Below, in pieces: positions 23,404-36,900 of a DNA stretch of 64,000 nucleotides. The stretch comes from Xiphophorus maculatus. Taxonomy: Eukaryota > Chordata > Actinopteri > Cyprinodontiformes > Poeciliidae. The DNA is taken from positions 10,505,463-10,569,462 of the forward strand of contig NC_036456.1 of NCBI RefSeq assembly GCF_002775205.1, read 5' to 3'. The notes beneath the pieces were generated by a model, which was given only the letters and a program-made list of their open reading frames with translations, was not told the DNA's origin and made no database searches. The stretch's first letter is position 1. Every line of letters starts with the position of its first letter. Position numbers and translations under genes: made by a program.

Positions 23404-25342
23404 TGCTGTCTGTTTTGTAACAAGTGGCCGTGTACATTTTTTGTTTTTGTTGTTTATGGGGAGAAACAGAAACGATTGCAACATTTATTAAATATTTGAA
23501 ATATACTCCGTATCCACCAGATGGCAGCATTCCTCCTTCCTACACCAGATTAAAACTATTTGGCTCCAGAGGAGTTTTTGTTTTTTGCTGGAAAACGAAC
23601 TGATGGACATAAAGAGTCTGATTCACTTTCCAGCTCAGTGCATCACATGATATCTTCTGGACGAGATTGTGACTTACAAATTCCTATTTGTTTAAATTTG
23701 TGTTTTCTTTGAGGTTTTAACAAAAAAAAAAAAAAAAAAACACAAAACCAAAGCAGCAGAACGGAGCATTTCTTCTGACTGATGTCTGCAAAGACGCTTA
23801 ACTGCTGCTGGCAGGAAGTTCAATCTGACATTTTCTGGCGTCAATGCGACTCTTTCCGTGAATAAACCCTGAGTGAAGCTGGTAAAATGCATTCTAAGAA
23901 ACCAACCGTATGAAGGTGGTGTATAATGGGATCGGATCATACTTTGTGCCCTTTAAGAGTTTTCTCTAATCGTAAAATGTTCTGTATTTCTGCATAACGC
24001 CTAAATGTCTGCGTTTCACGTAAGTCCCGACAAGATGAAACAAACTAAATGGGCTTTTAAAAGCAGATCGGACCCAGCCATGTTGAGCTAAAGAGAGTGT
24101 GATCTTTGCAGCGTGTTTTTATCGTTCCCTCGAGCAAAATGAACTTCCAAGAATCGTAGAAGAGTCCCAAAAACTGTTGGAGGTAATTGGTTCAAAGTTT
24201 TTCCTCCGCCAATGTGCAGTCAGAGAGATGGAGCACAAGTGGAGCAAACTTCGGTTGACTCACGTTTTTCCTGGGACTAAATCAAAAAGCTTCAATCCAG
24301 GAGCATGTTGTGTAACAGCTTGAGGTCGGAGAGGAACCCTGGTAAACCTCGAAATAAAGCCGTCCCTCACACCAAATAGTGTCATCATTATCAACTATTG
24401 GCAACCAGAAATATGCTGCAGAGCTGCAGTCTACAGTCTACAGAAACCAAAACTATAAGGGTTTTGGTTTCAGAATGCCAACCCTTTTCCAGCTCTGAAA
24501 GCACGGTGGTGGTTGTATTATGACACGAACTGTTCAAAAGACGGTTCATGAACCAAATCTCAGCAGAGCCAGACCTTTCTGAGTCCATCTGTCGCACACA
24601 GGGTTTCTAAAACGGCACGGATCATATTGGCATGTTTTTGCTCCAGTCAGTGAATAGTTTTAGGATAATGTCTCTACTGCAATATCGAAATCTGGGTTCA
24701 GTCTGATGGAAATTCCCTGAGGTTGTGGCTCCCAACATTTTCCACCTACTGATTCCCGACAGTGGAGGAAACAAGTGGCTGAGACGATTAGCTGTTTCTT
24801 TCTTTTATGTGTCGTTTGGTTTGTTTTGTGCTGGTTTCCAAGCACTTTCCCCCCCTAAATTCTCTTAGCAACTGAATTTCCCCACTGTCATTGTTATTGT
24901 TAGATCAATAACGTCTCATCTTTGTCAAAGAACAGTTCGAGACGCCACCATTAATGATCCACAAGCCAAATGGAGGCAAAAATAAATCCTCCAACATTTG
25001 CTGCTTTTCTGATCAGGAAATGGGATTTAATCTTTGCAAGCCAATTAATACATGGAAATTATGTGCTGTCAGTTGTTTTCTCCTTTTTTTTTGGTTTCTC
25101 TCAATTGTTTCAGACGATAAAGCAGTTTTAGAGTTTGGCAAAACTAACCTGACTAAGTGTTTGTTATTGTGAATAAGAAAATAATTCTGCAAAGAAGAAT
25201 GGATCAAAGTTCCTTAAGGGTCGGTTAGTTTTCCACAATGAATCAGGTCTTTTCTCATTTTCCTCTAAAACCTGCTTTTAAAGGAAAGCAGGTTTTAATT
25301 TGTAATAATATTTGATCTTAAAATTAGTGTGATGACCTAAAG

Positions 25343-25956
25343 CAGGGGAGTCAAACTCAGTTTTATTTTGGGCCAAATCAAAAATCTGAATCTTCTTAAA
25401 GGGCCGGTTGTGCCAGAACGCATTGATGAAACACATTAAACTGTTAAAATAACAATAAATAGATGTTGGTTTCAGCATTCAGTAAGTGTTTGTTGAAATT
25501 AAATAATATTGAACATCTTCTCACACTGATCAGTCCATCCAGGATTTTGTGATTGTTCTTGTGTGTTATTTTATTTTATTTTTTTGCAATCAAAATCGCA
25601 GATTTTGTGTCGCTGATTTAGGAATATTTGTAAGGAATTTTTATGATATTTGCACTAATGTATGATGTTAAAAGTTACTTTTTATTAATCGTCGTATTGA
25701 CTACCATCGGACTATAACTTCACATCAAGTAAGGCTGAGGCAGCAATCACTTTAACCCAATGTTTTTGGCCAATTTTGTGTAAAATGCGCAGTAAAAATG
25801 AGAAGAAAATGTGGGAATGTGTAGATTTTGAGTGAGTTTTGCAGATTTATTGAAAAACTGGAGGGACGTATTGTTATAATTTGGAGTGTAGAGGGCCACA
25901 TAAAAAGCTACACCAGAGCCACATTTGGCCCCCGGGCCTTGAGTTTGACACATGTG
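25343..25956. mobile_element. hAT-like non-autonomous element
   Basis: The left end CAGGGGAGTCAAACTCA and the right end TGAGTTTGACACATGTG are inverted repeats. Internal GGGCC and GGCCACAT words match the common vertebrate element family with CAGGGGTGTCAAACTCA ends. The flanks ACCTAAAG (25335-25342) and ACCTACAA (25957-25964) look like a decayed 8-bp target duplication, typical for hAT. It carries no transposase. Confidence 0.75.
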
Positions 25957-26667
25957 ACCTACAACATGAAGGTGCGAAACAGAAGAGATCAGTGGGAGGT
26001 AGAACCTCTGCACAGCTTTGAATTTTTAAAGTTCAGCAGAGAACTTGGGGAGACGTAAAATCAGACGATTTCCTCAATAAATCAATGACCGAGTCGAGAA
26101 TTTGTAATCCATTTCTCAGGGTTTCCTTTGACCCTCGTTCAGGGTTCCTGTAAAACTCCTGTAAAAGAGGATGGTTCCTCGTCATGTTATTGGCCTCCAG
26201 CAGGGTATAAGCAGCACAGTCAAGTTTGTTGGATGTTTTCCTGCAGTCAGCATTAAATCGGTGTGACTTCAACTCATAAACCGACTGTTTACAATCTAAA
26301 CTAGCCCTCTCCCCCCCTCTGTCCAAAGACTCTGCTCACCCTGGCTTTCAGGTTCCTTCTCCGTTCCTCGCGGTTTTCTCCCTCTTTGCCCTGACTTTTT
26401 GTTGCAGACTTCAGCAAAGCCTCACTGTAATTAGGGCCGCTGCAGCCGCTGAGTTGCAGATTCTTTCCTGTGGATATGGGAGTGTTCTTCCCGCCTCCCC
26501 TCTCCCCTTGTTTCAGTTTTTTCTTTCTTTTTGCTTATAGAGTTGACCTAAAAGAGCTTGAGTGTCGCTTTGCAGAAATGGAGACAATGATCCAACATGG
26601 GGGGAGAAAATATGTCGCCTTCAAAGCCAGACGTGCAACTCCTCTTTCTCTTTTTTTCCACTCAACT

Positions 26668-26701
26668 CCTCACATGAGAAGGAAAATCTTCTCATGTGAG
26701 G
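26668..26701. other. Perfect 14-bp inverted repeat with 6-base loop
   Basis: CCTCACATGAGAAG, loop GAAAAT, then the exact reverse complement CTTCTCATGTGAGG. It sits between T-rich and C-rich simple stretches in the intergenic region. Confidence 0.85.
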
Positions 26702-29700
26702 CGACCCCCTCCCCACCCCCCGCTTCCCACCCCTCTTTCTTTTTCCTCCGCTCCTCGTGTTGTTTTGGTTTTTTGGGGAAATGAGAAGCAGATGTTGCTT
26801 ATTGTGCAGAAGTCAGCGCTGAAGGGAGGCGTAAGGGCAGGGGGAGTTAGGTGAGGCCGTTCTTTCCCAGGATGAAGTGTGTGGGGGGGGGGGTTGAAGG
26901 ACGACGGTGCAGATGTGGTTGCATCTGCGGATCCAGGCGCAGGGCGGCTTTCCTGGCAGATCTGAGGCTGTGTTGTGCCGGCGGTGAAACGTTGTGTGGG
27001 GGGGAAGAGGGGGCTCTGATTCAGCAGCTTGGTCATAAAGGCCTCTTCCTGACCTGGGTGTTCCTAGAATAACCATGGGGTAGCCTTTGTAGCTCGTCTG
27101 ATGAACTGCAGAGTCTGGACACTTTGAACTCTACGTGACTTTTGAGAACTGGCTCTGCGGCCTGTAATTATCCCCGTTTGCTGCTTTTTATACAAAAGCG
27201 CCGCGTCAAAAATCCTTATTTTGAGCCACACAGAGACGAGAGTTTCTTCTAAATCGTCTAGCAACATCACCAACCCGTCCAGTCTGTAACTGAAAAGACT
27301 GCGGCTCCGACAATAAGAGTCAAACTGAAGCTAAGGATGCTAATGAAGCAACAGTGGAAAAGCTTGTGGTGCCAGAATGTAGGTCACCCAGTCAGAGACC
27401 CAGGTTGAATTGCAAGCAGCCCATCCCGGCCACTTCCTGCCCGGCGTGGAGGAGGCGCTGTGGTTCCTGCACCGCCCAGCCACGCCGTACGGGCTCCGAG
27501 GTAAAATGGCCGACAGTGACAGAAAAGCAGAGGATGGAGAGGGGTGGGGGGGAAATAAGAAAAAAAAAATTTGGATTGCAAGTTTGCTACCAAATGTCTC
27601 ACTTGTGAGACAAAAAGCAGAGCGGATCAGTTCGGGAGGATGAATACGGTTCCAGATGAAAACAGACGGAGTGAAGAGAAAACGTGAAGCTGGACAGCGT
27701 CAGAGGAGTTTTTCTGTAGCTCATCTTTCATTGCTGTGATATAATAAGACATCACCTCGTATTCAACTGCTGCTCTTTAGATGTAAAGGGCTAATTTGGA
27801 GCTAATTTGGTAAACATGGAGATCAGCTTTGAGGAAGGAAAGTATCTGATTACATGGAACTTTCGGCATCATGCAGACCTACAATTTAACCCCCATTAAA
27901 GCCCATAAAGTACTCATAATGCCATCTATGGAACATCTTCACTGTCTGACCTCTTTCTGTCATTGTTTAGGTCGACTGTCAGATGCTCTGGGACGTTGAT
28001 GTAATCGACTACACACACCCCCATCACAGGTGGGCCTGTAGATCACAGCCAAGCTGAACCAAATCCTCCCTAATGGTTTCTCTTCATTTCCCACTGAGCG
28101 TAAAAACTGATTGACACAGAGTCCATCTTCAAAAGTTTGTTGTTTGGGTGGATTTCCTCCACTAACATTCACAGCAGCTGAAACAAACATAGATAACATG
28201 ATAACATGCTGTAGTTCTCATTCATACATTTCTTATTCACATGTGTTCACTGAAACCAGAGCATAAAAACCCCACTGCGACAAACCTTAGGTCTCATTAA
28301 TGTTGATTATCCCAACTTATATGGGTTTGGCTCCTGATTTCCATCACATTTCAGTGCTTTATTGTTACTTGACAAATGGCTGATAGACAAATTAGCAACA
28401 CAAACAGAAACTTTTATTGTTATATACGTATAATTATCCATATGAATGATATTTGTTCATTTCTATTTGATGTAGAGTTGTTTGAATTGTGTTCTGGGAA
28501 CAATGGGGCGTCTTTCCTGTGTTCGAGAACCACTGTACAGTTAATTTAGAATAGATTTATTAAACATTAACCAATTATAAATGGTTTTTATATTACCAAT
28601 TGTAACTATACTCTTACAGTATCCTGCAGTGACTTTGAATTGCTCGAGTTTTATACAGTATTACTCAGAAATGTCCCATGGGAGACATTCAGTGAAACGA
28701 ATGGAAACTCCAGGTGACAGAGAGACAGAAAGAGGGCAGGAAAGAAATAAACCAGATGCTGAGAGAGAGAGAGGGAGAAAGGAAATGTACTAAATGTGGA
28801 TTAAAGTCTAAACCTTCACAGACACTGAAGAAAATCATGATTTCACTCAGATGTGTTGCACTAACAAAGCAGTCCAGTTAGTTTTGAATCTGCTCGGTTT
28901 GGCATGTGGAGCTCAACTCGCCTATTTAATGGTTTCAATGAGAAGAAAGCGGCGTGCACTGAATTTAGCTGCATAAATGGGCAAGATACAGTAAATCTAT
29001 TGTTGTCACAATCCGTCCTTCACTGCTTTCACACGTAACCTTTTGTAGGTTTCAGCACCAAAGCCCACCGCTTCTTTTCTGAGGAAGTAACAAAGTAGTT
29101 TCAGGTGGTCTGACCGTCAACAGGAACACGTCCTTATTTGTGTCTGTCTCATCTGCGTCGGAAAATGGAGGAAGTTGAGTCAGCCTGAGCTCAGCCAATG
29201 GGAGGACGGACTCAGTTATATGGACTCAGCTAAAAAGAGCTTTGTGAAGAAAAGCAAAAAAAACCCCACACATTTTGGAGAAAAGGAAAAACTATTACAA
29301 TACTTTGACTGGAATTTTTATGTCTTCTTCATAATTGGAAGAGGAAGCGGTCATCATGAAGCTGCGTTTGAGCCATTCTCAGGAATAAACCAGAAGTGAT
29401 CAAAAGTTGGTCAGATTCATGGAAAACACCAAAAAAATGAAAGTATTTGTATTTATTGGACCACAAATTCCTGTGAATTTTTATATTACACACACACACA
29501 CCCATAGTTGTTAAATGAAACAAAAATAATAAATGGGTTTAAATTTCTTCTTTCCAATTAAAAAAGACGTGTTTGAAACCCTGTAAAGACAACCCATGTT
29601 GCCTCCAAAAGTTATATATCTATTAACGTCCACATTAGAAAAACAGGATTTTTCAGAATGAATTAATACAGATGAGGCTTTAAGTGTGGGATCAGGACGG

Positions 29701-30114
29701 TCATCAGAGAGCAAGAAACACCCAAGATTTATTTCTGGACACACCAAACAATATGCCAGTGAAATTAAATGTGACGCCGAGCCACAACCACATACTTTCC
29801 TCTTCTGTTTGTGACTCTTTACTTGGAGTTTGTGGTTGTTTACTGCGTAGCCGCCAGCACATCAGGAGTTAAAGCGGAAAGGAATGAAGGGATGGAGAAA
29901 ACAGAGAGCAAAACCAGACAAGACATAGTTGCGGATGGAAGGAGTGGTTTGAGGCCGAGGCTTATAAAGGGAATCGTTTCGCAGAGGATGAGGAAATATC
30001 GGAGGGAGGGAAAGCGATCCGCAAAAAGCCTTTGCTTCGCCTGTCATCATCTGATTCTGCAATATCTTTTCACAATCGGTTTCGCTTGATGTTTTTTAAC
30101 CATAAATTTTAAGC

Positions 30115-30116
30115 CA

Positions 30117-30168
<52 letters not shown>

Positions 30169-30189
30169 CCCCACACGCACACACACACC

Positions 30190-30286
<97 letters not shown>
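30115..30286. repeat. Long (CA)n tract, about 170 bp
   Basis: CA repeat interrupted once by an imperfect section with GCACACCCCCACACGC words (about 30162-30200). Tracts of this length can adopt Z-DNA and are length-variable. The open frames of alternating Cys/Val on the minus strand are artefacts of this repeat. Confidence 0.95.
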
Positions 30287-30288
<2 letters not shown>

Positions 30289-31130
30289 TCTATACAAACA
30301 CAAGCTGCAGCAGGCCCAGCTGAGGGGGAAAGATGTTTCTAAAATACCAGATGCTTGGCCGGAGCACATCTTTCTGGATGCTGTTAGCGTTCCATCACTT
30401 TTTCCAGCTCGGCTCCTCCGACACATGACTGCTGGCTCGGAGCGGCCTGCGGGGTAGACCGTGTCCAGTCCGCTCTGCTGTGGGTCAGCGTCATGTGAGC
30501 GCCGCAGGAAGAACAGCTGGAGTCAAGCTGCTGCTCCTCGTTTTGTTCACGCCACTCGGTCAAGATACTGTGATTGCATCTGAACACAAAGTATATTTTT
30601 CTTTTCTGTGTCTTGATTTTGAGATGTAACGCACCAGCACAGGCTGTGAGAGGAGCTCTGAAGAATTACTTTTATGCATGTGCTCAGTGTTTTTACTGAA
30701 GTTAGATGTGATGTGACTACAGGCAGCCGCTACTGAACCGTTCACCTTTTGACCTTTGCAATTTTTCCCCAGATTGATCTCTACCTGGAGGATGTGAACT
30801 GCTTTTTTCCCTCCTTGACTTCTAAGTTTAAGTATTGTAAATAATGTTAAACCTGCATCAGAAGTCATTTAAAATTGAATCAACCAGCCAACATAGTTAC
30901 ATCAGCAGAGGCATTTTATTGTTTTTAAATAAATGAGTTAATTAATGGAAAAGTAAAGGGACAGATTAAAAACAGTCAAGATGATTTAAGTGATTGGATC
31001 TAATGTCTCTCTTTTTATTTTCTATAAACATATTTCTATTTAAACAAAATAAACATGTACCATGGTTATTCTTTTAAACCATGTAGGAATAAATGATAAA
31101 CTTTCTGGGAAGATTTTTCTAGGGTATTTA

Positions 31131-31458
31131 CAGCTCTGGAAAATGTTCAGTTTCTCTGATTTTACTCTTTATAGGTTTATGTTTGAGTAAAATGATCATT
31201 GCTCCTTTATTCTGTGAACTACTGACAACATGTCTCCGAAATTCCAACCAATGATTTAGTATTTATTAGCAGAAAATGAGAAATGGTCGAAATAACAAAA
31301 AAGATGCAGTGCTTTCAGACCTCAAATGATGCAAAGAAAACAAGGTAATGTTCATTTATAAACAACAATACTAATGTTTTAACTCAGGAAGTGTTCAGAG
31401 ATCAATGTTGGGAAGGAAACAAGGTTTCAGTGGGGTTCAGTGCAGTGGGCTCTTCATT
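31131..31458 (-). mobile_element. MITE with CAGCTCTGG terminal repeat (copy 2, inverted)
   Basis: TA-CAGCTCTGGAAAATG begins this copy. It continues with TTTCTCTGATTTTACTC, TTTATGTTTGAGTAAAATGA and GATGCAGTGCTTTCAGACCT, the reverse complement of copy 1 at 22050-22418, and stops in GTGGGCTCTTCATT without the final end, so the far terminal repeat is lost. Confidence 0.8.
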
Positions 31459-31756
31459 GTTAAGTGGATAAAGTCACATTGAAAGTGAAATCTGCTGGTT
31501 TTCTGGAAATCTGCTCTTTTATTTCTCAGTCCTTTCATTGGCTTCATTTCCTTGGAATTAAAAAAAAGGAAGCTGGATAAAAATAAAATTGACCTTTTCT
31601 ATGCAGCTTCCCGTTCTTTAAGCTGTTCATTATTTCTCTGACCGCAGCAGTCTGAAGCAGATAAATGATCCGGGCGCAGCGTGAAACGTCCCCCAGCTGG
31701 GAAAGAAGCTCAGAAAAACAGCAGATGTTGATCTCACACCGAGGAGGGAAGCGAAT

Positions 31757-31950
31757 CAGGGATGATGTCATTCCCCAAACTTTGCTTTTTATTTGTTTTG
31801 TGCTTTTAAAAAGTAGCTTATTTTTATCTAACAAAAAAAAAACACAGACAAACCAGGGATGATGTCATTCTCCAAAGTTTGTTTATTTTGATCAGTTTTG
31901 TGCTATAAAAAGTAGTTTATTTTTGTCTAACAAAAAAGCAAAAACAGACA
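31757..31950. repeat. Tandem duplication, period about 97 bp
   Basis: CAGGGATGATGTCATT occurs at 31757 and again at 31854. Each is followed by CCAAA-TTTG, TTTTGTGCT, AAAAAGTAG-TTATTTTT, TCTAACAAAAA and ACAGACAAA in the same order. Two imperfect copies; no third seen. Confidence 0.85.
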
Positions 31951-32848
31951 AATGAAAAATCTCATCCCGTTTTATTTAAAAGATCATCACAAATATCATT
32001 ACCATAATCATTGTCATTGATCACTGATCACCATCGGCGTGGAAGTTCGTAACCAGGATGTTGGATCGTCTCTGAAATCTGCCTGAACTCACATTTCTCT
32101 GATCTGATTGGAAGCTGGGCTTCGTTTCCCTCATTGTCATGGTAACGCCTCTGTCCAGCAGGACTCCTAATGACAACACATAAAACCAAAACAAAAACCG
32201 GACTTTCCCAACACAACAACAACAACAACAACAATAATCATATTTATAATGACAATTTAAAATGAACAAAATAAAAAATAAAAATTGCACTGTATTGTGG
32301 AAACCATTATTAGCTCATGTTTAAGAATAAAGCACTGGATTTTCAAGTTAAAGCATCACATTTGAAAATCTATTTTCCATCCGACTGCTTGCACTGAGTT
32401 TGTTTTAATGCACATTTTAATGCCTGAAGTTTGAAATAAATGTCACAATTTACAGAAGTAAAGAAGGATTCCTGAACTGTTTTATTTTTATTTTTTTAAG
32501 GCATTTTGTTTTCTGGATTAGTTTCATTTTCTCCAGCATCTCATATGAAGTCTGACCGACTGATTACCAAAGTTCAAGTCTGCATAAGTTAATACCAATA
32601 AGTGATAAGCTGCTACACACAACTCCATCAAACCCATCAATCTTTACAAATAATATTTATCACAATGATAATAATAAATGAGCATTTTTATTCAGTAAAA
32701 AGAGAACAGAGTAATAAAAAAAAACACATCAGTACCAAAAAGCTAAAAAAAAAAAAAATTTAGTACCTTCTTTTTTTTCTAGTAAAGCTTCTTCTTTAAA
32801 ACATTAATTGTTGGAAAACTTACACTTAAATTTTGCATCAGATACTTA

Positions 32849-33364
32849 CAGTTGAAGCCAGATATTTATAACAGCCTTGAAAACGTTTAATTTTTATTGC
32901 CTGAAATAAAAACGTTCCTGTCTTAAGTCAGTTGAAATAAGCACTAATATTTATACTAAGTAGATAATAGAATAAAAAGAGATCTTGGTCGTCCACTCAG
33001 TGATGAAGAAGAAATATCTTTAGACGTCGGCCAGGAATTTAAACTTTGATGAAAGTTTTTGACTTCAAGTCTTAGCGCTAAGCTAGCTTCAAAGTGGCTT
33101 TAAGGAAAGTAAAGTCAGTGTTTTGAAATGTGATCAACCCGATTCTGCTGGACCGGGTCAGTCAAGAGGAATGGGACAAAGTTCCTGCAAACTATTGTGA
33201 GAAACTTGAGCAAGTCATTCATTTCGAATAACAATCCTACCAAATCCTAAGAAAATGCATTTAATCTTCTGAAATGTAACAAGTTAACAACAAAAAGCCA
33301 TAAAGAAACAAAAAATTTCCCACTTTTGGTTTATATAGAGTATGTAAATATCTGGTTTCAGCTG
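32849..33364. mobile_element. Degraded Tc1/mariner element with TA target duplication
   Basis: The left end TA-CAGTTGAAGCCAGATATTTATA and the right end TATGTAAATATCTGG-TTTCAGCTG-TA are inverted repeats of the Tc1 type. Near 33140-33260 the words GTCAAGAGGAATGGGACAAA and CTATTGTGAGAAACTTG match the end of a fish Tc1 transposase gene, but the frame is gone. At 516 bp it is an internally deleted relic. It lies within or just beyond the mmp14 3' UTR. Confidence 0.75.
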
Positions 33365-33957
33365 TATTTCTGAATCTAATTGTATGAAGAATACTTGCTA
33401 ACTAGCGTATTTTTTGTGCTAACTGTCTCATTTTAAGTCGTTTAGTATTAACTTTAAAGCAACAGTGTGAAGATAAAATGTTTTGTTGCAGAACCTAAAG
33501 GAAAACAATGTCAAGACGTTTAATCTCTGAGGAAAGTTGAACAGAAACAAAAGTAAATTGAAAGTTAGAAGAATCAGGCAGCAGTTCAGCTGGAGTCGTC
33601 GAGATAAAAATGAAGGAATGGGTCTTTGATCGTTTCACTTATTCATGCAGGTCTGAATTTTTCAACACAAACAGAACATGTAAATAGTTAAAATACAAAT
33701 ATACTTTTTCCTGATTTCAGTTTCATGGGCGTTTTTTTTTCTCCGTTTTTTTTTTTTTTTTTTGTGGCACTTACAAACCTCCCAACATGCCGTCTCCCTT
33801 CGATGCCCCCCGTCGGTCATTCTTTCCCCACAGTTGCATCGCTCTCCTCCTCGATCTTCGCTGCGCTCTCGGTTCCTTCAGACTCCTCCCGTTCTTTCGC
33901 TCTGTCCCTCTTTGTGCAGTCTGTCTGTCTGTCAGGCCCCCCGCCGCGCCGCGCCGC

Positions 33958-36900
33958 CTACACCTTGTCCAGCAGCGATCTCTTACAGTAGAGGAGGCGT
34001 CGGGGCGTGCCGTACTTCCTGAAGAACAAAAGCGCTCCCAGCGTGAGCAGCACCAGCACCAGCAGGAGGAGGGGGATGACCACGCCCGCCACCCAGGAGC
34101 CGCCCTCCGTCTCCTCGATGATGATCACCGTCCGGCCCTTCTTGGGCTCCTCGCTGTCGCAGCCCATCCAGTCGCGCAGCACCGACTTGGGGTAGCCGGA
34201 CTCCACCTTCATGTGCTGGTTGTTGAACTTCCAGTACTTGTTGGCCTTGTAGAAGTAAGTGTAAGCTGAAGGAACAGATGATGCAGAAGAGGACAAATCT
34301 TAGTTTCCATACATTACTCAGTTGTGAAAAGAAGGAAATTGGTCAAATGAATTACAGTATCTTCACATTTGAAGGATATTTAGCTTATGCATTGACAGTA
34401 AAATGTCTGCACTCACATCCATCTTCACTCATGAATGTAGCTTTAATGTTATCTGGGGCTCCGCTCCACTTGCTGATGGGCTTTGGATAGTCGCTGTGCA
34501 CTTTGTGAGTCTGTTCGTTGAACCGGTAGTACCTACATGTGATGGAAACAACATGCGATCAGTGTAAACAGAAACAGCCGCGACGATGTAAAGACATAAC
34601 ACATTGAAGAAACAACAGTTGTTTTTTTAAGGTTATATGAGTTTTAAAGGATTAATGGGACATCTAGTGGCAAAAATGTATATTGCAATCAACTAAATAT
34701 CATCCCGAAGGTTAACTTTGTGTCTGGTGAGCTATTTTGGTCTGGATTTAGCCATGTGTTTTTGATCTTTATCATGCTAAATGACCAACACATTTTAATG
34801 GAGAGCCAGGTGATTTCTTTTTTAAATTTCTTTTAGAAAATATCTTTGTGTTTCAAAAGGTTTGTGATGAGTTTTGCCCTGATTGGGTCTTTGGGAAGGA
34901 AACAGACCCACAGCTTTTTGAATCCACCATGAAAAGCTCAAAAAGCCAAGTTTTTATTACATTAGGAATTAGTCATTTATGTTTGTGATGGTAGTAAATC
35001 TGATGGCTAGTATGAATACTTGCTAACTCCAACATGCCTTTCATTGCTGCGGTTTTCTAATAACCATTTTATTACTAAATCTGACCTGAAATATGGAATA
35101 CCAATTCAATGCTCCTACCTAAAGAAAGGTCAAAATTATTTAGCTACAGTTAATTTTAAAGGGATTGTTAGGTGTGTCAATAATGTGTAGAGGGATTTTG
35201 TTGAAAAATTACATTTCAGGCTTTTGTCAGCGATTAAGCAGCTGTAAAAAAAAAGATCAATTCATCAACAACTTTATTAGGGAGGGCGATACATCTGTAC
35301 CAATGTACAAAAAATATGTTGGAAAAGTGGAAATGAGGGATCCTGAGTTTAGTGAAACTTCATCTTAAGTTCAGCAGAAGCAAAACTCACTGAGTTCCCT
35401 TGAAGAAGTACGTCTGTCCTGTTGGTGTGTAGAAGAGAGCGGCGTCGATCTTGTCTTTGGGGAGACCGGTGCCCAGGTCTTTAATGCTCTTCGGATAACC
35501 CCTCTCCAAGCTGGACTCGCTGTAAACCCAGTATCTCTCACCTGGACACAAATATAATGACAACACAATTAATTAACCTACAATGAAAGCAGTAGAGGTA
35601 AACTTGTTCCGATCCCAGGAGGAACGTACCCTTGAAGAAGACAAACTTCCCATCACTCCTCTCGTACGCGGCGTTGATGTTTGAAGGAAGGCCCTTCCAG
35701 AACTGACCGGCTGGCCTGGGATAGCCAGGTAAGACCTTGTCATTACGCAGACGCCAAAACCACTTGTCCTGCAAACAAAGACACGAAGGTTCATTTCTCC
35801 CCTCTTCTAACCTCAAACATGATGCTACAGTTGTTTCAATGCCGATTAAAGTCTAAAAATACAACAGAGTAAATGAGCTGATGCAGGCAATGACTTCACT
35901 TCCTGTACCTTGAAGACAAACTTTTCCCCTCTGAGAATGGCGATGGTGTCAAAGTGTCCCTCGCATATGTCGGGGCCTTCGTCGGGTTTGTCAGGCTTGG
36001 ACGGCTTTGTGGGACGAGGAGGAGGAGGGGGAACTCCAGATTTGGAGCCTGAAGGGAGATTTAGAAAGAAATGAGAAATAGTTAGTTTGACGGCAAGATA
36101 TTTATACACAAAGCTGGTTTTATGTGAAACATGGCCGACAGGAAGAACTTAAGGAATGAAGTGAAGTAAGAAAGGAGACATGGAAGGAGTAAAGGAAGGA
36201 AAAATAAGGAAACAGAAAGAAAGGACAGTGACAGAAGGTTGGATCAATTTAAGGAGAGAATCACACTAGGAATGAAGGAAGAAATGTCAAGGAGGACACA
36301 GGGAACAAAGGACACAAGATAGGACCCAAGCAGATTGTTTACAGATTGTTAATAACACGAGGGAAGATGAAAACAAGGAAAGCAGAAGTTCAATAAATAA
36401 CGAACAAATTAGAAAATGAGGAAGAATGGAAGTTAGAAAATTGTCTTTGTGATACAGTCTGCAAATACAAATATTTTCCATTCTCCCCTCCACCCCCCTT
36501 TTTCTCCAGACCAGGAAAATACTGAAATCAAACTCCAGACTGAACCCGGAAAGTGTTTTATTTCAATGCTTAATTTTTATATCCTCATCATCAACTCATC
36601 AGCAGATCATCCTGGAAGTAAACCACCAACCATAAATAGCCTGGATGCCGCGGCGGTCATCGTCCGGCAGCTGGAAGTTTTCTGTTTCGAACCACTGGTA
36701 GAAGGGGGCCATGATGGCTGAAGGCTCGTCGGAGTGCTCCAGACCCAGAGCGTGGCCCAGTTCATGGACCGCCACCAGGAAAACATCATTTCCTGCAGAA
36801 AGACAGAGAGACAAAAGGTGAGAAATGCATGGGTAGATTTAGCTTTTACAGCAGCAGATCATCGTTTTCCTCTTACCTCCCTGATCCACGGTGCCGGTGG

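Larger units (their letters stand above)
23420..33950. other. Gene-free region between mrpl52 and mmp14
   Basis: About 10.5 kb hold no supportable gene; the two flanking genes converge here. Recognised contents are a hAT-like MITE (25343-25956), a perfect hairpin (26668-26701), a long CA tract (30115-30286), a CAGCTCTGG MITE (31131-31458), a 97-bp tandem duplication (31757-31950) and a Tc1-type element (32849-33364). The mmp14 3' UTR must occupy part of the right end; TTTATT signals lie near 32685 and 32481 and cannot be ranked by eye. Reading frames here (for example 26033-26326 minus and 26470-26784 plus) have no recognisable homology or splice context. Confidence 0.5.

Noticed and set aside
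26033-26326. 97-residue minus-strand frame with helix-like composition
   Set aside because: No splice partners, no recognised family, and the surrounding DNA is gene-free; likely chance.
26470-26784. Plus-strand frame containing AYRVDLKELECRFAEMETMI
   Set aside because: Flanked by Pro/Phe-rich translation of simple C/T stretches and interrupted by the hairpin; no homology recognised, so treated as chance.
30047-30426. Cys/Val-repeat open frames
   Set aside because: Translation of the (CA)n tract; no start context or homology.
33725-34269. Plus-strand Ser/Pro-rich frames
   Set aside because: Antisense of the mmp14 last exon and its 3' UTR, where the minus strand reads the known membrane helix and tail.
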